Positions 25,824 through 34,171 of a stretch of 64,000 nt of DNA are shown here, in pieces (the stretch's first letter is position 1; the number at the start of each line of letters is the position of its first letter). This stretch comes from Streptomyces filipinensis (lineage in GTDB: Bacteria > Actinomycetota > Actinomycetes > Streptomycetales > Streptomycetaceae). The stretch is taken from assembly GCF_014649495.1 (NCBI RefSeq), contig NZ_BMTD01000010.1:199067-263066 (forward strand). The letters are read 5' to 3'. The notes below the pieces were generated by a model that saw only the letters and a program-made list of their open reading frames with translations, was not told where the DNA came from and did no database searches. The position numbers and the translations under genes were made by a program.

Positions 25824-27317
25824 GTGAGCGGACAACCCAACACCCGTCTGGCGGACCTGTTCGGCCTGGCCGGCTGGTCCAAGGGCGAACTCGCGAGGCT
25901 GGTCAACAAGCAGGCGGCGGCCATGGGCCACCCCCAGCTGTCGACCGACACCTCCCGGGTCCGTCGGTGGATCGACATGGGAGAGATCCCGCGCGATCCG
26001 GTACCGCGGGTGCTGGCGGCTCTGTTCACCGAGCGTCTCGGCCGTGTCGTGACCATCGAGGACCTCGGTCTGGTGCGGCACGGGCGTACGGGAAAACGGC
26101 AGGGCGACGGGATCGAGGAACATCCCGACGGCGTGCCGTGGGCGCCCGAACGGACCGCCGCGGTCCTCACCGAATTCACGGGAATGGACCTCATGCTCAA
26201 CCGACGCGGCTTGGTGGGCGCGGGTGCCGCGCTCGCCGCGGGATCCGCACTCAGCAGCGCCATGTACGACTGGCTGCGCACCGACCCGGCCCTGAAGGCC
26301 GACGCCCCCGTTCTCGACGACCCCCTGCACGCCGACCCCGCTGGGTTCGACCGCTATGAGGCCGCCCCCATCGGGTCGCAGGAGATCGAGGAACTGGAGC
26401 GCTCGGTCGAGGTGTTCCGCGCCTGGGACGCGGCCCGCGGCGGCGGGCTTCAGCGCAAGGCGGTCGTGGGCCAGCTCAACGAGGTGGGCGGCATGCTCGC
26501 CTACCACCATCCACCCCATCTCCAGCGGCGCCTGTGGGGCGTCGCCGCCAACCTGGCCGTCCTCGCGGGCTGGATGTCGCACGACGTCGGCCTGGAGCCC
26601 ACGGCGCAGAAGTACTTCGTCATCGCCGCCCATGCCGCCAGAGAGGGCGGAGACCGACCACGCGCCGGCGAGGCCCTGTCCCGGGCGGCCCGGCAGATGG
26701 TGCACCTCGGCCGGCCCGACGACGCGCTGGACCTGATGAAGCTCGCCCAGTCCGGCGCGGGTGACGGTCTGCAGCCGCGCACGAAGGCGATGTTCCACAC
26801 CATCGAGGCCTGGGCGCAGGCGTCGATGGGCAAGGGTCAGGCGATGCGCCGCACCCTCGGCCAGGCGGAGGACCTCTTCGTCTCCGACCGGCAGGAGGCG
26901 CGGACACCGGACTGGATGCAGACCTTCAAGGACGAGGACCTGTACGGCATGCAGGCCCTGGCCTACCGCACGCTGGCCGAGTTCGACCCGGACGCGGCCG
27001 TGCACGCCCAGCACTACGCGGAGAAGGCGCTGGCCCTGCGCGTCGACGGGCGGGAACGCTCGAAGATCTTCGACCATCTGTCCATGGCGTCGGCCTGCTT
27101 CATCGCCGACGACCCCGAACAGGCCGATCGCTACGCGCGGCTGGCCCTGATGTCGATGGGCTCGAACTCGTCGCGTCGCACCTGGGACCGGCTGCGCCAG
27201 ATGTACCGGCTGACCGCCGAGTACGCCGGCTATCCGAAGATCCATGAACTGCGGGAGGAGATCCGGCTCGCCCTGCCCAAGCCGAGGGCCAAGGGCAACA
27301 CCAGCGCACAGGCGTGA
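25824..27317 (+). CDS. nsdB: NsdA/NsdB-family TPR regulator of development and antibiotic production
   Basis: 497 residues from GTG 25824. N-terminal helix-turn-helix-like region: LADLFGLAGWSKGELARLVN and STDTSRVRRWIDMGEIPRDP. A hydrophobic stretch GLVGAGAALAAGSALSSAM lies at about 131-149, then a long TPR-like helical array (YFVIAAHAAREGGDRPRAGEAL, ALDLMKLAQSG, ALAYRTLAEFDPDAAVHAQHY, ADRYARLALMSMG). This is the NsdA architecture; in S. coelicolor nsdA and nsdB disruption raises actinorhodin. I choose nsdB over nsdA because the gene order (Usp, esterases, amidase, APH, nsd, chaplin, SigL-like ECF) matches the SCO7247-7278 side of that chromosome as I remember it. The paralogue choice needs a tree. 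Confidence 0.75.
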   Translation: MSGQPNTRLADLFGLAGWSKGELARLVNKQAAAMGHPQLSTDTSRVRRWIDMGEIPRDPVPRVLAALFTERLGRVVTIEDLGLVRHGRTGKRQGDGIEEHPDGVPWAPERTAAVLTEFTGMDLMLNRRGLVGAGAALAAGSALSSAMYDWLRTDPALKADAPVLDDPLHADPAGFDRYEAAPIGSQEIEELERSVEVFRAWDAARGGGLQRKAVVGQLNEVGGMLAYHHPPHLQRRLWGVAANLAVLAGWMSHDVGLEPTAQKYFVIAAHAAREGGDRPRAGEALSRAARQMVHLGRPDDALDLMKLAQSGAGDGLQPRTKAMFHTIEAWAQASMGKGQAMRRTLGQAEDLFVSDRQEARTPDWMQTFKDEDLYGMQALAYRTLAEFDPDAAVHAQHYAEKALALRVDGRERSKIFDHLSMASACFIADDPEQADRYARLALMSMGSNSSRRTWDRLRQMYRLTAEYAGYPKIHELREEIRLALPKPRAKGNTSAQA

Positions 27318-27342
27318 GCGCACAGGCACAGGACCTGTGCGC
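27318..27342. terminator. Bidirectional terminator between nsd and the SpoIIE-phosphatase gene
   Basis: GCGCACAGG (27318-27326), 7-base loop, CCTGTGCGC (27334-27342): perfect 9-bp stem directly after the nsd stop, between convergent genes. Confidence 0.7.
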
Positions 27343-27371
27343 CGGACCATCCCACCCACGCACCGTTCAGC

Positions 27372-28811
27372 TCATGCGGTGACCCTGGCGACGAGCACGC
27401 AGGCGTCGTCCTCACGTCCCGTTCCGCCGAACTCCTCGACCACCGTGCGTACGCAGTCCTGCGCGGTGCGCGCCGCGTCGAACCGCGGGGCGAGGGCGAG
27501 CAGGCGGTCCACGGCGTCGGCCGAGCTCTGCCCCGGCACCACTCCGTCGGTGTGCAGCAGAAGGAGGTCGCCGGGTTCCAGGGTCATCTCGGCCTGCCCG
27601 TAGACGGCGCCGGAGGTGGCGCCGAGCAGAACGCCGTCCGGAGCGTGCAGCAGGCGCCCCGTCCCGTCGCGGTACAGCAGTGGGGCGGGGTGTCCTGCCT
27701 GTGCCCAGACCAGGGTGCGGGTGTCGGGCCGGTAGCGGCAGCAGACGGCGCTGCCGAGGGCGGGCTGCACGGTCGCGTCCAGTAACTGGTTGAGCATGCC
27801 GAGCAGTTCACCGGGCCGGGAGCCGGCCAGGGCCATACCGCGTACGGCGCCGAGCAGTGTCGCCATGCCGGTGGCGACGGTCACCCCGTGCCCGGTGAGA
27901 TCGCCGACGCTGAGCAGGGTCTCGCCGTCGGACAGCTCCAGCGCGTCGTACCAGTCGCCGCCGAGCGGCGTGGTCGTCGTCGCGGTCAGCCGGCGGGCCG
28001 CGAGGTCGAGGGTGCGGGGCCCCTGGTGCGGGAGCCGCAGGGAGCCGCGCCAGGGCGGCAGCACCGCTTCCTGCAACTCGGCCGCCATCCGGTGCTCGGT
28101 CTGCTCCTGCCGGCGATGACGCTGCAGCGAGTCACGGGTCTCGCGCAGCGTCCCCCGGCAGCGGCGCAGCTCGCTGACGTCCCGCAGCACGGCCCACATC
28201 GAGGCGGTGCCGCCGTCGGCACCGAGCACGGGTTCGCCCATCATGTGCACCGCCCGCACACCGCGGTCGGGCCGTACGATGCGGAACTCGCCGTCGATCG
28301 GCTTGCCGTCGACCAGGCAGTCCGTGACCATCGCGGTCAGCTTCGGCCGGTCGTCCTCCAGGACCAGAGAGGGCAGTTCGTCCAGGGTGAGGGCGGGGGC
28401 GGCCGGGTCGAGGCCGAGGATCTGGTACAGCTCCCCGGACCAGGTCGCCTCGTCCGTCAGGAGGTTCCACTCGGCGCTGCCCACCCGGCTGAGCAGCGAG
28501 CCGCTCTGACCGGCGGTCGGCACGGGCGGGACCACGGGAGCCTCGGCAGGACCGGCCGGGGCGGCCGGCGCGACCTCGGGGCCGTCCCGCAGCTGGGCCA
28601 AGTGGGCGTCCAGGTCGTCCAGTTGGTGCAGTGCGAGGTCGTACAGGGCGCGCTGCCAGCGTTCCTCCGGGTCCGCACCGTCGCTCCGGGCGTCCCGCCG
28701 TACCGCGTCCACATCGCCCTTGAGCCGCCGCGTCTGCGTGATCAACGCCTCGACCGAGCCGCGTCCGGGTGGCTGGGCGGCTGGGTGGTCCGCGGAGACT
28801 GGGGACGGCAT
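27372..28811 (-). CDS. PAS-domain SpoIIE/PP2C serine phosphatase
   Basis: 479 residues. Predicted order: a helical N-terminus (about 15-75), a Pro/Ala linker, a PAS domain (about 105-225: EWNLLTDEATWSGELYQILG ... GEFRIVRPDRGVRAVHMMG), a short coiled coil (LRETRDSLQRHRRQEQTEHR), and a PP2C-like SpoIIE domain (about 240-478). The phosphatase metal motifs are LGGDWYDALELSDG, VGDLTGHGV, AGHPAPLL, LLLHTDGVV and a terminal REDDACVLVARV, so it looks active. Such proteins dephosphorylate anti-sigma antagonists and thereby set stress-sigma activity. No RsbW-like kinase domain is fused. GGAG lies 6 bases before the ATG. Confidence 0.9.
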   Translation of the reverse strand: MPSPVSADHPAAQPPGRGSVEALITQTRRLKGDVDAVRRDARSDGADPEERWQRALYDLALHQLDDLDAHLAQLRDGPEVAPAAPAGPAEAPVVPPVPTAGQSGSLLSRVGSAEWNLLTDEATWSGELYQILGLDPAAPALTLDELPSLVLEDDRPKLTAMVTDCLVDGKPIDGEFRIVRPDRGVRAVHMMGEPVLGADGGTASMWAVLRDVSELRRCRGTLRETRDSLQRHRRQEQTEHRMAAELQEAVLPPWRGSLRLPHQGPRTLDLAARRLTATTTTPLGGDWYDALELSDGETLLSVGDLTGHGVTVATGMATLLGAVRGMALAGSRPGELLGMLNQLLDATVQPALGSAVCCRYRPDTRTLVWAQAGHPAPLLYRDGTGRLLHAPDGVLLGATSGAVYGQAEMTLEPGDLLLLHTDGVVPGQSSADAVDRLLALAPRFDAARTAQDCVRTVVEEFGGTGREDDACVLVARVTA

Positions 28812-29159
28812 GACGCACTCCGATGGGGACGATACGGCCGGGGAGGACAGGGGGGACCGTTACGACTCTCGCACAGCCCGCGACGGCCCGTAAGGGATTT
28901 GGCACCACACGATACGGTGGTGCTTCCGGCATATGCCAGAGTCTTCCCGGAGTGATCCCCGCGCACGAATGACGTACGCGCTCGGCGGTTCAAGTCGTAG
29001 GATATGTACGGGACTTGTTCCCCTGTGGGCGGTTTCTCGTGGACGCTCACTCACGTGTTCGTCGCTCCTGTGTTCCCAGGTGCCGCGTTCGTCTTGTACC
29101 CGTCGAACTCTGACCGGATTTGGCGGCATGCGAGGCGCCTTCGAGTACTCCATACAGGC
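28812..29159. other. 348-bp divergent intergenic region
   Basis: Lies between the phosphatase gene (minus) and the SsgA-like gene (plus). Locally AT-richer around 28990-29030. Short open frames here lack codon bias. I found no convincing dyad or promoter consensus. Confidence 0.5.
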
Positions 29160-29576
29160 ATGGACGTCATCACAGTCGAACAGCCCGCCCAGGCCCAGCT
29201 CATCACCGCCGACGACGTGGAGATCCCCGTGTCGGCCACGCTGCGCTACACCGCGGACGACCCGCTGGCCGTCCGTGTGGACTTCCCCGCCGAGGCCGCC
29301 CTGGAGGGCGAGGAGGTCACCTGGATCTTCGCGCGTTCCCTGCTCGACCAGGGACTGCGGGCCCCGGCCGGCCACGGGGACGTGCAGATATGGCCGTACG
29401 GCCACACCCGTACCGTCGTGGAGTTCCACTCGCCCCACGGCCTGGCGCTGCTGCAGTTCCCCGCGTCCGCCCTGCGCCGCTTCCTGCTGCGCACCTACGC
29501 GGCGGTGGCGGCCGGGCAGGAGGACGTGGCCGGAGTGGTGGAGCGGGGACTGAGCGCCCTGTTCGGCGGGGTGTAG
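29160..29576 (+). CDS. SsgA-like protein (SALP)
   Basis: 138 residues matching the SsgA/SsgB family: VEIPVSATLRYTADDPLAVRVDF, then EEVTWIFARSLLDQGLRAPAG, GDVQIWPYGHTRTVVEFHSP and ALRRFLLRTYAAV. SALPs exist only in morphologically complex actinomycetes and guide septum placement or spore-wall remodelling: SsgB recruits FtsZ and SsgA localises SsgB. Which paralogue this is cannot be told by eye. The ATG at 29160 has a weak ribosome site, so the start could be slightly different. It lies next to the SpoIIE phosphatase and near the nsd gene. Confidence 0.85.
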   Translation: MDVITVEQPAQAQLITADDVEIPVSATLRYTADDPLAVRVDFPAEAALEGEEVTWIFARSLLDQGLRAPAGHGDVQIWPYGHTRTVVEFHSPHGLALLQFPASALRRFLLRTYAAVAAGQEDVAGVVERGLSALFGGV

Positions 29577-29625
29577 GGCCGGCGGGGTCCGCGCTTCGGC
29601 GGGGTGCGAGGGGAACCCCGGACCA

Positions 29626-29658
29626 CTTCGACTTCTGTTCACCTCCGCCTCATCGCAC
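29626..29658 (+). promoter_or_regulatory. PHO-box-like direct repeats before phospholipase C
   Basis: Three successive 11-bp units: CTTCGACTTCT, GTTCACCTCCG, CCTCATCGCAC. The middle unit matches the S. coelicolor PhoP direct-repeat core (GTTCACC) and the third keeps TCAYC. It lies 81-114 bp before the start codon of a phosphorus-scavenging enzyme. Confidence 0.55.
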
Positions 29659-29739
29659 CGGTATGGACCCTGTCCCTCACCACGGGCACCCTGGCGCGCG
29701 GTGTGCCGCAGGGGCACTCCGGTGACGAGGACGGGGCCA

Positions 29740-31803
29740 ATGACACCGATCAGCCGAAGAGGCTTCGTGGGGCTCGGCGCGTCCGTGACGGCGGGTGTGG
29801 CGCTGGGCGCCGGCACACTCCCCCGGAGCTCGGATGCGCTCGCTCTGGGAGGTACCCCCATCACGGCGGCCGCCGCGACCACGGCGACCGGCACGATCAG
29901 GGATGTGCAACACGTGGTGATCCTCATGCAGGAGAACCGCAGCTTCGACCACTACTTCGGCCGTCTGAAGGGTGTGCGCGGCTTCGACGACCGCAGCGGC
30001 ATCACCCTCAGCGGCGGCTCCCCGGTCTTCAACCAGCCGAACGGGACGGGCCGCCAGTACCCGTGGAAGCTCAGCGCGACGCCCTCCGCCGGCGGCAAGG
30101 ACGGCGAGACCCTGGCCCAGTGCAACGGCGACCTGCCCCACTCCTGGTCCTCACAGCACTCCGCCTGGAACAAGGGCCGCATGGACAACTGGGTCGCGGG
30201 TGTCGGCAACGTCCGCTCGCTCGGCTACCTGGACCGCTCCGACATCCCCTTCCACTACGCGCTCGCCGACAACTACACCGTCTGCGACGCCTACTTCTGC
30301 TCCGCGCTCAGCGCGACCGGCCCCAACCGCACCTACCTGTGGAGCGGCAAGGTCGACTCCTCCTCCTACGACGGCGGCGACGAGTCCGGCCTGACCTGGC
30401 AGAACTACGCCGAGGCACTGCAGGCCGCCGGGGTGAGCTGGAAGGTCTACCAGAACGCGGCCGACAACTACGGTGACAACGGCTGCGCCTACTTCAAGAA
30501 CTTCGCGAACGCCAAGGCGGGCGACCCGCTGTACGACCGCGGCATGTCCTCGGTGCCGAAGGCGACCGGCTCGACCCCCGACGACATCGCCGCGGCGATC
30601 AAGGCCGACGTCGTCGCGGGCACTCTCCCGCAGGTCTCCTGGGTCGTCCCCAACCAGGCCTTCTCCGAGCACCCCTACGCCCCGCCCGGCGACGGCGCCC
30701 ACTTCATCAGCCTCGTCTACCAGGCCCTCGCCGCCGACCAGGACGTCTTCGACTCCACCGTCCTCTTCCTCAACTACGACGAGAACGACGGCTACTTCGA
30801 CCATGTGCCCCCGCCGGTACCGCCCGCCGGAACGGCGGGCGAGTTCCTGGGCGGGGTGCCGTACGGCTTCGGCTTCCGGGTCCCGATGATCGTCGTCTCG
30901 CCCTGGACGCGCGGCGGCTGGGTCTCCTCGGAGGTCTTCGAGCACACCTCGGTGCTGCGTTTCCTGGAGACCTGGACCGCCGCCCTGGGCAAGCCCGCCA
31001 AGTGCCCCGACATCAGCGACTGGCGGCGCAAGGTCAGCGGCGACCTCACCGGCGTCTTCGACTTCGCCCACCCGGTCCACGGCCCGGTCTCCCTGCCCGC
31101 GACCAGCGTCATCGGGATGAGCACCTGCGGCCCGCTGCCCAACCCGGTGCCGACGGACAACGCCCTGCCCTCCCAGGAACCCGGCACGCGCCCGGCCCGC
31201 GCGCTGCCCTACCAGCCGAACGGCTACCTGGACCACCTGGAGTTCGGCGCCGCCGGCAAGATCCTCGCCTGGTTCACCATGACCAACCAGGGCGGCCCGG
31301 CCGCCCGCGCCGCCCACTTCTCCATCCATCCCCACGCCTACCGCGACACCACGCCCTGGCAGTACACGGTCGACGCCGGCGGCACCGCCACCGACTCGTT
31401 CAGCATCGGAACGGGCTACGGCGACGGCGCGTACGACCTCACCATGGTCGGGCCCAACCGCTTCCTGCGCCGCTTCCAGGGCGACGCGACCAAGGCCGGC
31501 AAGTCGGCGGAGGTGAGCACCCGGTACGCGGTCGAGCCGGGCACGGGCAAGCTCGCCGTCTATTTCAAGATGGCCAACTCGGGCACGGCGTCCGTGAGGT
31601 TCACCATCACCTCCGACCACTACCGCAGCGACGGCCCCTGGACCTACACCGTCGCCCCGGGCGCCTCGACGGAGGACTTCTTCAACGCGGTGGCGTACCA
31701 GAACGGCTGGTACGACTTCACCGTGACGGTCGACTCCGACGCGACCTGGTCGCGCAGGTTCACCGGGCACCTGGAGACGGGCGCGCCCAGCGTCAGCGGC
31801 TGA
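29740..31803 (+). CDS. Tat-exported non-haemolytic-type phospholipase C
   Basis: 687 residues. Tat signal: SRRGFVGLGASVTAGVALG. The phosphoesterase domain has ILMQENRSFDHYFG (about 62-75), a SATGPNRTYLW segment, VPNQAFSEHPYAPPGDG, and FLNYDENDGYFDHVPPPVPP (metal and catalytic acids), as in PLC/acid-phosphatase-like AcpA enzymes. Two C-terminal repeats (about 490-590 and 600-683; YAVEPGTGKLAVYFKMANSG and a similar earlier unit) are the accessory domain usual in the family. GAGG lies 9 bases before ATG 29740. It should hydrolyse phosphatidylcholine-type lipids outside the cell, giving phosphate-containing head groups; PHO-like repeats upstream fit phosphate control. Its 3' end overlaps the convergent dehydrogenase by 11 bp. 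Confidence 0.92.
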   Translation: MTPISRRGFVGLGASVTAGVALGAGTLPRSSDALALGGTPITAAAATTATGTIRDVQHVVILMQENRSFDHYFGRLKGVRGFDDRSGITLSGGSPVFNQPNGTGRQYPWKLSATPSAGGKDGETLAQCNGDLPHSWSSQHSAWNKGRMDNWVAGVGNVRSLGYLDRSDIPFHYALADNYTVCDAYFCSALSATGPNRTYLWSGKVDSSSYDGGDESGLTWQNYAEALQAAGVSWKVYQNAADNYGDNGCAYFKNFANAKAGDPLYDRGMSSVPKATGSTPDDIAAAIKADVVAGTLPQVSWVVPNQAFSEHPYAPPGDGAHFISLVYQALAADQDVFDSTVLFLNYDENDGYFDHVPPPVPPAGTAGEFLGGVPYGFGFRVPMIVVSPWTRGGWVSSEVFEHTSVLRFLETWTAALGKPAKCPDISDWRRKVSGDLTGVFDFAHPVHGPVSLPATSVIGMSTCGPLPNPVPTDNALPSQEPGTRPARALPYQPNGYLDHLEFGAAGKILAWFTMTNQGGPAARAAHFSIHPHAYRDTTPWQYTVDAGGTATDSFSIGTGYGDGAYDLTMVGPNRFLRRFQGDATKAGKSAEVSTRYAVEPGTGKLAVYFKMANSGTASVRFTITSDHYRSDGPWTYTVAPGASTEDFFNAVAYQNGWYDFTVTVDSDATWSRRFTGHLETGAPSVSG

Positions 31804-32818
31804 CCCCGGCGTACAGGTCCGGGCGCGGGGCGAGGCCGACGGCCACCCGGCCGCCGGTCTCCAGCGCCCGGACCCCCGCCTCGGCGACGACGGACGCCGC
31901 GTACCCGTCCCAGACGCTCGGACCGGTGACCTCGCCGCGCCGGGTGGCGTCGACCCAGGCCTGCACCTCACGGTCGTAGGCCCCGGCGAAGCGGACGAGG
32001 TAGTCCTGTGCCACGTCCTCCCGGGCGCCGCCCGCGGTGGTGACCACCATGGTGTGCTCGTCGCCGATCCGCGCGCTGCCCCGCTCGCACACCGCCTCGC
32101 AGCGCACCTGATACCCGAAGCCGCAGTTCACGAAGACCTCGACGTCGACCAGCGCGCCCCCGTCGGTCTCGAACAGCACGAACTGCGGGTCGAGCAGGCC
32201 CTCGGGGGCGTGCGCGGAGGGCCTCGGGCGCAGCACGGTCACCGCCGTCAGCTCCTGGCCGAGCAGCCAGCGCGCCGCGTCGATCTCGTGCGAGACGGAA
32301 CTGTTGATCAGCATGGCGCTGCTGAAGTGGCCGGGGGAGGAGACGTTGCGGTGGGTGCAGTGCAGCATCAGGGGCCGGCCCAGGCCGCCACCGTCCAGCA
32401 GGGCCTTCAGCCGGCGGTACTCGGAGTCGTAGCGGCGCATGAAGCCGACCTGGGCCAGCCGGCGCCCCAGCCGTGCCTCGGCCTCCACGACCCTCAGCGC
32501 GCCGGTGGAGTCGGGCACCATGGGCTTCTCGCACAGCACCGGCAGCCCGCGGGCGAAGGCGGCGAGCAGGGCCTCCTCGTGCGCGGGACCGGGGGAGGCG
32601 ATCAGGACGGCGTCGACACCGGGCGCGTCGAGCGCGGCCACCGGGTCGGTGTGCACGGTGACTCCGTCGAGGCCGGCCACCGCTTCCCCGGCCCGCTCGG
32701 CCGCGGGGTCGGCCACGGCCGCGACCCTGGCTCCGCTCACCACGCGGCCGAGACGTCGTATGTGGTCGGCTCCCATGTGCCCGGCACCCAGTACCGCCAC
32801 TCCCAGCAGGTCACCCAT
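31793..32818 (-). CDS. Gfo/Idh/MocA-family NAD(P)-dependent dehydrogenase
   Basis: 341 residues. Rossmann start GVAVLGAGHMGADHIRRL, the family EKP motif in LCEKPMVPD (about 96), and the substrate-domain segment SSVSHEIDAARWLLG with the catalytic His as in myo-inositol 2-dehydrogenases. Substrate probably inositol, scyllo-inositol or a sugar derivative. The AAGGGAG ribosome site lies inside a perfect 9-bp stem (32823-32874), so translation may be controlled. It follows the release-factor-like gene on the same strand after 100 bp. Confidence 0.88.
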   Translation of the reverse strand: MGDLLGVAVLGAGHMGADHIRRLGRVVSGARVAAVADPAAERAGEAVAGLDGVTVHTDPVAALDAPGVDAVLIASPGPAHEEALLAAFARGLPVLCEKPMVPDSTGALRVVEAEARLGRRLAQVGFMRRYDSEYRRLKALLDGGGLGRPLMLHCTHRNVSSPGHFSSAMLINSSVSHEIDAARWLLGQELTAVTVLRPRPSAHAPEGLLDPQFVLFETDGGALVDVEVFVNCGFGYQVRCEAVCERGSARIGDEHTMVVTTAGGAREDVAQDYLVRFAGAYDREVQAWVDATRRGEVTGPSVWDGYAASVVAEAGVRALETGGRVAVGLAPRPDLYAGVSR

Positions 32819-32822
32819 GCGT

Positions 32823-32874
32823 GCGCTCCCTTACGCCGACGATCACGCCGTAGCGTACGCCGGGCAGGGAGCGC
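32823..32874 (-). promoter_or_regulatory. Hairpin that buries the ribosome site of the Gfo/Idh/MocA gene
   Basis: In the minus-strand transcript, GCGCTCCCT (32874-32866) can pair perfectly with AGGGAGCGC (32831-32823), which contains the Shine-Dalgarno AGGGAG located 7 bases before the ATG. The loop is 34 bases. This is the geometry of a translation-off switch or leader. Confidence 0.5.
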
Positions 32875-32918
32875 CGCCGGGGGGCCGTTGCCGGGGGAAG
32901 GCACCCGGTGGGGGAGTG

Positions 32919-34013
32919 TCAGTACCGCAGCACTCCGGCGATCCCGTTCGCGTCGCCCAGCGTGCCGTCGGGCACGAAGCGGACGTCGGCGCCGGTCTCC
33001 AGGCACTGCTCGACGATCTCGTCCACGATGTCCTCGCGGGCGTCGAGGTCGCCGGACTCGGCCGGCACCAGATGCGCGCCTAGGTCGCTGGCGTCCGCCC
33101 GGAAGTTCTCCTCCACGGCGAGCAGCCGGACCCGGCCCTCACGGGCGCTCTGCCACAGCTCGTCGAGACCGGCCGCGAAGGTACGGTGACCGCGGGCCGA
33201 GGTCAGTTCCCGGACGATGCCCGTGGTGTCCTTGCGGGCCTCCGCCTCCAGCACCGGCCGCAGCGCCTGCCACACGGCCTCGGGACCGGCGTGCGCGAGG
33301 CCGCCGTGCGGGACGTGGACGGCGGCCTTCGCGACACTGCCGACCTCGTCCAGCAGGGACAGCGCCGCCTGATCGCCGGTGACGTACACGGGCCGGGGCT
33401 GGTCGCGCAGGACCGTGCTCATGGCGGTGTCGGCCTCGCGCAGGAACTGGCGGGTGCCTTCGTCGCTGAACGTGCTCGGCAGGCCGCCCGTGCGCATCTG
33501 GCGCTCGGGGTCGAAGTTCTCCTGTCTGCGCTCCAGCGGGAAGCCGCCCGTGCGGTCCTGCACCACGCGGTCTTCGCCGCCGCTCCACAGGGTGACGTGG
33601 TCCGCGGAGACCGACAGCACCCAGAAGGGACGCTCGGCGGCCTGCGCGGCGACCAGGTTGCGGGTGAGGAAGGTGTCCGAGAGCACCACCCGTTCGGGGA
33701 CGGTGCGGGCCAGGGACCACACCTGGTGCTCGCCCGGAGCGGCGAAGATCACCAGGCCGTCCTCGGCATGCGTCAGGTCCACTTCCGTCAGTGCCCGGTC
33801 GAGCTGCGCGACGACGTCGTTGCGCCGCTCACGGGTGACGGAGGGGTCGGACTCCAGGCGCCTGCGGGCCTCGGTGACCACGTTGCGCAGCCGGACGGGA
33901 TCCTGGCCGTTCTCGGGTTCGCGGCGGTGCGTCGGGGTCAGTACCGACACCGCCGGATACGGGCGCGGGCGCCGGAGTTCGGCGAGGGTCGCGGGACTCA
34001 GTGCGTGCTCCAT
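32919..34013 (-). CDS. Bacterial archaeo-eukaryotic release factor-like protein (baeRF family 3 type)
   Basis: 364 residues from ATG 34013; an in-frame start 8 codons upstream is possible. Residues PYPAVSVLTPTHRREPENGQ open the N-domain. The middle domain LARTVPERVVLSDTFLTRNL and VLSVSADHVTLWSGGED resembles eRF1 domain 2. The C-terminal half VAVEENFRADASDLG-type segment resembles the L7Ae-like domain 3. BaeRF proteins are proposed to act at the ribosome, but none of this subfamily has a firm function. The GGQ tripeptide of true eRF1 is not seen. Divergent from an alpha/beta hydrolase. Confidence 0.7.
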   Translation of the reverse strand: MEHALSPATLAELRRPRPYPAVSVLTPTHRREPENGQDPVRLRNVVTEARRRLESDPSVTRERRNDVVAQLDRALTEVDLTHAEDGLVIFAAPGEHQVWSLARTVPERVVLSDTFLTRNLVAAQAAERPFWVLSVSADHVTLWSGGEDRVVQDRTGGFPLERRQENFDPERQMRTGGLPSTFSDEGTRQFLREADTAMSTVLRDQPRPVYVTGDQAALSLLDEVGSVAKAAVHVPHGGLAHAGPEAVWQALRPVLEAEARKDTTGIVRELTSARGHRTFAAGLDELWQSAREGRVRLLAVEENFRADASDLGAHLVPAESGDLDAREDIVDEIVEQCLETGADVRFVPDGTLGDANGIAGVLRY

Positions 34014-34069
34014 GACAGCACGATAGGTCCGATTCACATGTACGGCATTCGGGGTAATCCGGACCGAAG

Positions 34070-34104
34070 GTCACCGTCGGGTCTCTCTGCCGGGCCACGG
34101 TGAC
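34070..34104. promoter_or_regulatory. Inverted repeat in the divergent promoter at 34.1 kb
   Basis: GTCACCGT (34070-34077) and ACGGTGAC (34097-34104), perfect 8-bp arms 19 bases apart, between the release-factor-like gene and the hydrolase gene. Could be two half-sites or a leader hairpin. Confidence 0.35.
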
Positions 34105-34171
34105 GCGGCGGCCCGCGGACCGTTACCGTACCGGCCAGTAACCGGATCGTGGCGCACCCTGGAGGCCTGAC

